The notes under the pieces: model-generated | What the model saw: only the letters and a program-made list of their open reading frames with translations | Database searches by the model: none | What the model was told of the DNA's origin: nothing | NCBI RefSeq assembly: GCF_025947145.1 | Contig: NZ_CP109999.1 | Span: forward strand, 1,736,001-1,800,000 | DNA: 64,000 bases | DNA from: Flavobacterium sp. N1994 | GTDB taxonomy: Bacteria; Bacteroidota; Bacteroidia; Flavobacteriales; Flavobacteriaceae | Direction: 5' to 3' | In this document: positions 59,245 through 64,000 of the stretch, piece by piece | Layout: each line of letters starts with the position of its first letter | Position numbering within the stretch: the stretch's first letter is position 1 | Translations under genes and position numbers: made by a program

Positions 59245-60771
59245 ATGCCGATTCCTTTAATCAATTCTATCGCTTCTTGGGTTTTGAAACAACGCATTCA
59301 TCAGATTGAGTTGTTTTTAAAATATCCTCATGAAGTGCAAGAAGAGTTGATGATGAATCTCATCCGTTCTTCGGAAGAAACGGTTGTTGGGCAGAAATAT
59401 GATTTTAGTAGTATCAAATCGTATCAAACTTTTTCCGAGAGAGTGCCTGTCTCTTCCTATGAAGATTTAGAACCAATGATTGAACTTACTCGAAAAGGAG
59501 CTCAAAATGTTTTTTGGAACACCCCTATTAAATGGTTTGCTAAATCAAGCGGAACTACCAATGCGAAAAGTAAATTTATTCCCGTAAGCAACGAAGCTTT
59601 AGAGGATTGTCATTACAAAGGGAGCAAGGATTTGTTATGCATGTATTTGAACAATAATGAAAACTCAGATATGTTCTTGGGAAAAAGTTTACGCTTAGGA
59701 GGCAGTTCTCAGATATACGAAAACAACAATACTTACTTTGGAGATTTGTCTGCGATATTAATAGAAAACATGCCTATTTGGGCAGAATTCAGCAGTACAC
59801 CGAGCAGTAAAATATCGTTAATGAGCGAATGGGAATCCAAACTCACAGCTATTATCAACGAAACCAAAAATGAAAACGTAACCAGTTTTGCTGGTGTTCC
59901 TTCTTGGATGTTGGTCTTACTCAATCGCATCATGTCGGAAACGGGAAAAGAGAATTTGTTTGATTTGTGGCCTAATTTGGAAGTTTATTTTCATGGAGGA
60001 GTTAGTTTTGAACCTTATCGTGAACAATATCAAAAGATTTTACCAAGAAATAATTTCAAGTATTATGAGATTTACAATGCTTCTGAAGGTTTTTTCGCCA
60101 TTCAAGATTTGAATTATTCCAATGATTTGTTGTTGATGTTAGACTATGGCATTTTCTACGAATTCATTCCGATGGATACTTTTGGTACCGAAAATCAAAA
60201 AGTTATTCGACTTTCCGATGTTGAGTTGTTCAAAAATTATGCAGTGGTCATTACTACCAATGCGGGTCTTTGGCGTTATTTGATTGGAGACACCGTTCGA
60301 TTTACTTCATTATCTCCTTACAGAATTCGTGTTTCGGGAAGAACCAAACATTATATCAACGTTTTTGGTGAAGAATTGATGGTGGAAAATACCGATATGG
60401 CATTGGCCAAAACTTGTTCTGCTTTACATTGCGAAGTAAAAGATTATACCGTGGCTCCCGTTTTTATGAAAGGTAAAGAAAAAGGATCCCATGAATGGAT
60501 GATAGAGTTTAAGAAAAAACCCGAAGACATCGTTTTATTTCAAAAAACGTTAGACGAAAATTTACAGTCTTTAAACTCAGATTATGAAGCCAAACGGTAC
60601 AACAATATGACGCTAAATCCTTTGGCTGTTAATGTAGCAAGAGAAAATCTGTTTTATGATTGGCTCAAAGAAAACGACAAACTGGGCGGCCAACATAAAA
60701 TCCCACGTCTTTCAAACCAAAGAGATTATTTGGAACAATTAAAGAATATGCAGCTTGATGTTGTCAAATAA
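59245..60771 (+). CDS. GH3-family acyl-acid amido synthetase
   Basis: A 508-residue member of the GH3 family of adenylate-forming enzymes, best known from plants where they join amino acids to auxin or jasmonate. The ATP-binding motif AKSSGTTNAKSKFIPVS is near residues 99-115, YNASEGFFAIQD near residue 279 is the second motif, and the C-terminal mobile domain begins at RVSGRTKHYINVFGEELMVE. Bacterial members are widespread in Bacteroidota with unknown acyl substrate. It heads a tight operon with a tiny lipoprotein (4 bases away) and an EamA exporter. Confidence 0.88.
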   Translation: MPIPLINSIASWVLKQRIHQIELFLKYPHEVQEELMMNLIRSSEETVVGQKYDFSSIKSYQTFSERVPVSSYEDLEPMIELTRKGAQNVFWNTPIKWFAKSSGTTNAKSKFIPVSNEALEDCHYKGSKDLLCMYLNNNENSDMFLGKSLRLGGSSQIYENNNTYFGDLSAILIENMPIWAEFSSTPSSKISLMSEWESKLTAIINETKNENVTSFAGVPSWMLVLLNRIMSETGKENLFDLWPNLEVYFHGGVSFEPYREQYQKILPRNNFKYYEIYNASEGFFAIQDLNYSNDLLLMLDYGIFYEFIPMDTFGTENQKVIRLSDVELFKNYAVVITTNAGLWRYLIGDTVRFTSLSPYRIRVSGRTKHYINVFGEELMVENTDMALAKTCSALHCEVKDYTVAPVFMKGKEKGSHEWMIEFKKKPEDIVLFQKTLDENLQSLNSDYEAKRYNNMTLNPLAVNVARENLFYDWLKENDKLGGQHKIPRLSNQRDYLEQLKNMQLDVVK

Positions 60772-60775
60772 TTGT

Positions 60776-60916
60776 ATGAAGAAAATTGTTTTATATTGTA
60801 TTCTTTTAGCTATTCTAAACTCTTGCGGACCTCATCGAATGCGATGCGGACCAGGAAGAAGATGTTTGGTTGATGTAAAAAAAGAAAAACCGATGATCAA
60901 CAAATCAACTACTTGA
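60776..60916 (+). CDS. 46-residue Arg/Cys-rich lipoprotein
   Basis: A small gene between GH3 and the exporter. It reads MKKIVLYCILLAILNSC with a lipobox and lipidation at Cys17, then a 29-residue mature part with two more Cys in RMRCGPGRRCL and a basic body. Its ATG is 4 bases after the GH3 stop and its TGA overlaps the TTG start of the exporter, so both junctions suggest coupled translation. The close packing and signal peptide argue that it is real. Function unknown. Confidence 0.72.
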   Translation: MKKIVLYCILLAILNSCGPHRMRCGPGRRCLVDVKKEKPMINKSTT

Positions 60917-61794
60917 AAACAAAACTCTATCTCTCCTTATTTTGTGTAGCTTTCTTTTGGGGAACTACTTTCTTGGCCATTCGAGTTGCTGTTGAAACTA
61001 TGCCTCCTTTTCTTATAGCAGGTATTCGGAATTTGATATCGGGATCTATTATATTTCTTTATTTGTTATTCCAAAAAAAATTAGAACGAGTTAATCCGAG
61101 ACAGTTTTTACACGCTTTTGTTCTTTCACTGTTGATGATTGTCTTGGCCAATGGTTTGACAACCTATTCCGAAAAATATATTACTAGCGGATTGGCTTCC
61201 TTAATCTCAACGCTTTGTCCTTTTTGTGTATTGGTTTTGAATTTAATCTTAGGCTATGAGAAACTATCTTTCAAAACAGTTATTGGTATTCTATTAGGGA
61301 TGTTTGGTATTTTCTTAATCTATCAAAGTAGTTTATCCGATTTGTTAATTCCAGAATACCGACAAGGTATTTTTGCTATTCTTCTAGCTATATTAGCTTG
61401 GGCCTTTGGAACCATAATTATGAAAAGAGGTCGTGAAAATGCCTTAACCATGCTGATGAATGTTTGTGTCCAAATGCTGATTGCTGGTGTTATTTTAACC
61501 GCCATTCAGTTTAGTTTAACACCCACTATCTCTATGATAGCCTGGAGTACAAAAAGTATTCTTGCTGTGATTTACTTAGCTCTTTTTGGTTCCGTTGCTG
61601 GGTATGTTGCCTTTAGTTATCTGTTGACTCAATTACCTTCTACTAAAGTTACGGTGCTCTCTTATGTCAATGTTGTGGTGGCTTTATTTTTAGGCTGGTT
61701 AATTCTTGATGAAATAATTACAGGCCGAATTATTTTGGCGGCAACACTAATCATAAGTGGCGTTATTATAGTGAATTATAAAAAAACCAAATAA
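60913..61794 (+). CDS. EamA-family (DMT superfamily) transporter
   Basis: A 293-residue inner-membrane protein with about ten membrane helices in two EamA repeats (each near 140 residues; FFWGTTFLAIRVAVETMPPF opens the first, AILLAILAWAFGTIIMKRG the second). The family exports amino acids, nucleotides and small metabolites. The start is TTG at 60913, which forms a TTGA overlap with the upstream stop; the next Met is 29 residues later, inside the first helix. Third gene of the GH3 operon. Confidence 0.88.
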   Translation: MKTKLYLSLFCVAFFWGTTFLAIRVAVETMPPFLIAGIRNLISGSIIFLYLLFQKKLERVNPRQFLHAFVLSLLMIVLANGLTTYSEKYITSGLASLISTLCPFCVLVLNLILGYEKLSFKTVIGILLGMFGIFLIYQSSLSDLLIPEYRQGIFAILLAILAWAFGTIIMKRGRENALTMLMNVCVQMLIAGVILTAIQFSLTPTISMIAWSTKSILAVIYLALFGSVAGYVAFSYLLTQLPSTKVTVLSYVNVVVALFLGWLILDEIITGRIILAATLIISGVIIVNYKKTK

Positions 61795-61867
61795 TTTTTT
61801 ATTGTGACTTGTAACAATTTGTTTGATGCAAAGTCTTATCGACAATCATCAATCAAAATAATCACAA

Positions 61868-64000
61868 ATGAAATCACTAGGCATTACCTTATGTTTACTT
61901 GCCACGAGTTTTATATTCGCACAAGAAGCACCGACTAAAAGTCAAGAAACCCCAAAGACAGAATCCAATCCCCCAAAAGAAAAAGCAAACGAACTTTCAG
62001 AAGTTACCGTTTACGGCAACAAGAAACAGTATCTCAAAGTAGAATCAGACAAAACTACTATTAATGTCCGAGACAACGCGATGCTTAACAGTGGAAGCAG
62101 TTTAGAAGCCGTAAAGAAAATCCCGGGTGTTATCACCTCTCCAACAGGAAGTATAACCTTAAACAGTAAAGGCGTTACCATTTATATTGATGGTTCTCCG
62201 AGCACATTAAGCGGAACTGATTTGCAAAATTATCTCGCTACGCTTCCTGCAAATTCTATTGAAAAGGTGGAATTAATTTATAATCCTGGCGCTTCTTTTG
62301 ATGCGAGTGCTAGTGGTTCTATTATCAATATAATTACCAGTACCAAAAGAAAGAAAGGCATCAACGCTAGTTTTAATATCAATTATAATTTTAATAAATA
62401 TCAAAAGCCAAGTCCACAAATCTTATTGAACGGGAAAGTTAAAAACTTGAGTTGGCAAACGATGATTGGCTACAATTATATTGATGGAGAAAACAAAACT
62501 CAAAACGACCAAGTCTTTACTACTTTTACCCCTAACGAGCATCTTATTCAAGATAATTTGTCAGTAATTACCAATCGTAATTTCTATTTCAGAACTGGTA
62601 CTAATTATAAGTTGAGTGAAAAATCAAATTTGTTGTTTAATTATAATGTAAACGTAGCCAATGACCGATTTGTAAATACGTCAAGCACTACTGGAACTGG
62701 AATTGATTATACCAATAATAGTTTGTCCAAAAACAAAAACAACAATCACGAAATAAGTTTGCAATTCAAGACTAAACTTGACACTATTGGAAGAACATTA
62801 GATGTCACTGCTTTCAGCAACTTTTTTGATAAAAAACCACAAACAGAATCAAACGGTTTAAGCAATGGCAATCCTACTTACTACAATGGCGATGTAAACT
62901 TCAAATTAGCTAATCATTATTTGAAATATGACTTTGCGATTCCGTTTAATAAGATCAATTTCTCAGTGAATACTGGAGGAAAATTCAATTTGATTAAAGT
63001 AAATGATAAAGGAATTTATAATTTGAATAGCCCTGCTAACTCGGTTACCGATTTTGATTTCAAAGAAACCAACCTAGCCTTTTATGTTGAAGCTAGAAAA
63101 AAAATCAAGAAGTTCAACTTTACAGCTGGAATCCGTTTTGAGGATTTTAAAGTAGATAGAGCTGCACTTCAGAATAACACAACAACTAATGTGAATTTCA
63201 AAAACAGTAACTTCTTCCCAAATGTTAGTGCTTTGTATGAGTTCAATGACAACATAAACCTATCAGCTTCCTATTCGAAAAAAATTCAGCAAGCCGATTA
63301 TAATACTTTAGACCCTAACAATTTTGCCAACTTTGACCAATACAATTCTTCTAATGGAAATCCATTCTTGGACCCAACGTTTTTTGACAACTTCGAGTTA
63401 AAATTGACGGCTTTTCAGTTTGTACAATTGGGTGGTAATTATACTATTGCTAAGGATGTAAACAAATTCATTTTTGATGCCAATCCGGGAGAATTGGTAA
63501 GTAATCAAACCTTTAAACAGTTTGACAAAATCAATACTATGAGTCTTTATGCTTCCTTCCCTATTCCTTTAGATTATTTCTTCAAAGGAAAAGAAGAGTT
63601 CCAAAAGCGAATGGCTAATATGGACAAGATGAACTACATCTTCTTCAATATCAATTATATTAAATTTGATACTCAAGGGTATAATTTTTCTTTTGACACT
63701 AAACCTATTTGGAGTTACACAGCTCAAGCGCAAATTATGCTGCCTTGGGAAATAAAAAACACACTGTCTTATAATTACACTCCTCCTGGCACTTGGGAAA
63801 TTTATAATATAACTAAGACCATTCAGGAATTTGATATTTCGTTTAATAGAGATTTCTTAAACAAAAATCTTAAAATAGGCTTGCATTGTTTTGATGTGTT
63901 TAATACTAATGAAATTAATGCTATCGTTTCTTCCACTAATCTTCAAAGTAAGTTTTATCAAAAGCCGGATTCCAGAACTTTTAGAATTTCGTTAGTGTAT
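61868..64000 (+). CDS. TonB-dependent outer-membrane receptor (C-terminus cut by window edge)
   Basis: 711 residues of an open frame that runs off the window. A signal peptide ends near SFIFAQ. A TonB-dependent plug domain follows (SLEAVKKIPGVITSPTGSI near residue 80, then VEKVELIYNPGASFDASASG-like motif in parts and SIINIIT). The barrel is of the OMP_b-brl_3 type. It lacks the N-terminal carboxypeptidase-regulatory domain seen in many relatives. It imports siderophores, glycans or other ligands across the outer membrane; the ligand is unknown. The gap 61795-61867 holds no clear promoter. Confidence 0.9.
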   Translation, partial: MKSLGITLCLLATSFIFAQEAPTKSQETPKTESNPPKEKANELSEVTVYGNKKQYLKVESDKTTINVRDNAMLNSGSSLEAVKKIPGVITSPTGSITLNSKGVTIYIDGSPSTLSGTDLQNYLATLPANSIEKVELIYNPGASFDASASGSIINIITSTKRKKGINASFNINYNFNKYQKPSPQILLNGKVKNLSWQTMIGYNYIDGENKTQNDQVFTTFTPNEHLIQDNLSVITNRNFYFRTGTNYKLSEKSNLLFNYNVNVANDRFVNTSSTTGTGIDYTNNSLSKNKNNNHEISLQFKTKLDTIGRTLDVTAFSNFFDKKPQTESNGLSNGNPTYYNGDVNFKLANHYLKYDFAIPFNKINFSVNTGGKFNLIKVNDKGIYNLNSPANSVTDFDFKETNLAFYVEARKKIKKFNFTAGIRFEDFKVDRAALQNNTTTNVNFKNSNFFPNVSALYEFNDNINLSASYSKKIQQADYNTLDPNNFANFDQYNSSNGNPFLDPTFFDNFELKLTAFQFVQLGGNYTIAKDVNKFIFDANPGELVSNQTFKQFDKINTMSLYASFPIPLDYFFKGKEEFQKRMANMDKMNYIFFNINYIKFDTQGYNFSFDTKPIWSYTAQAQIMLPWEIKNTLSYNYTPPGTWEIYNITKTIQEFDISFNRDFLNKNLKIGLHCFDVFNTNEINAIVSSTNLQSKFYQKPDSRTFRISLVY

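Overview
The window is chromosomal DNA from a member of the Bacteroidota, almost certainly family Flavobacteriaceae and most like Flavobacterium. The evidence is high A+T content, promoters with the Bacteroidota -7 element TAnnTTTG, weak Shine-Dalgarno signals, and lineage-typical genes: gliding genes gldB and gldC, a type IX secretion (T9SS) plug protein, a protein with a T9SS C-terminal sorting domain, a DUF5916 outer-membrane protein, an S46 dipeptidyl-peptidase and a folK-deoxynucleoside kinase fusion. No rRNA operon, prophage, insertion sequence or CRISPR array was seen. Three tRNA genes are present.

Layout. 1-2138 (minus strand) is the start of the division/cell-wall cluster mraZ-rsmH-ftsL-ftsI, with a phased array of putative MraZ operator repeats ahead of it. 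2499-6836 holds a hydrolase, the GTPase gene engB, gldB-gldC divergent from nadE, and an orphan LuxR-type response regulator. 6866-12518 (minus) holds dnaG, an ECF sigma/anti-sigma/outer-membrane-protein module and a polyprenyl diphosphate synthase. 12628-22930 is mixed housekeeping (rlmN, an O-methyltransferase, PAP2, tatA, pepE, tRNA-Gly, an L,D-transpeptidase-like protein, a DUF5916 protein, gpmI). 22931-27300 is the most accessory-like stretch. It has a 42-bp tandem repeat array, a small orphan gene, a lipoprotein gene between diverged direct repeats, a CoA-transferase, map, and a GxxExxY gene bracketed by inverted arrays of helically phased heptamers. 27301-38825 holds a methyltransferase, an M16 peptidase, the T9SS plug protein, apaG, pruA, a T9SS client, rsmG, a desaturase and an aminotransferase. 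38837-42106 is a redox/stress cluster (DUF6370, Crp/Fnr regulator, pirin, GNAT, OsmC, Fe-S protein, FMN reductase). 42108-58336 holds fabD, galE, a DegT aminotransferase, kdtA, DPP11, two tRNAs, mutS, trmH, folK-dNK and AsmA. 58370-64000 ends with DUF2797, an operon of a GH3-family synthetase, a 46-residue lipoprotein and an EamA exporter, and a TonB-dependent receptor cut by the window edge.

How the genes work together. Several genes serve the cell envelope: division (mraZ-ftsI), lipid A core (kdtA), fatty acids (fabD, desaturase), undecaprenyl/isoprenoid supply, and gliding/T9SS (gldB, gldC, plug protein, sorting-domain client). The Crp/Fnr gene and the genes after it look like one redox-responsive unit with a candidate operator. 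The leads most worth following are the 42-bp array (22990-23241), the phased heptamers around the GxxExxY gene, the direct-repeat-flanked lipoprotein gene, the GH3-lipoprotein-EamA operon, a probable frameshift in the GNAT gene, and a DnaG whose four usual zinc ligands are all replaced.
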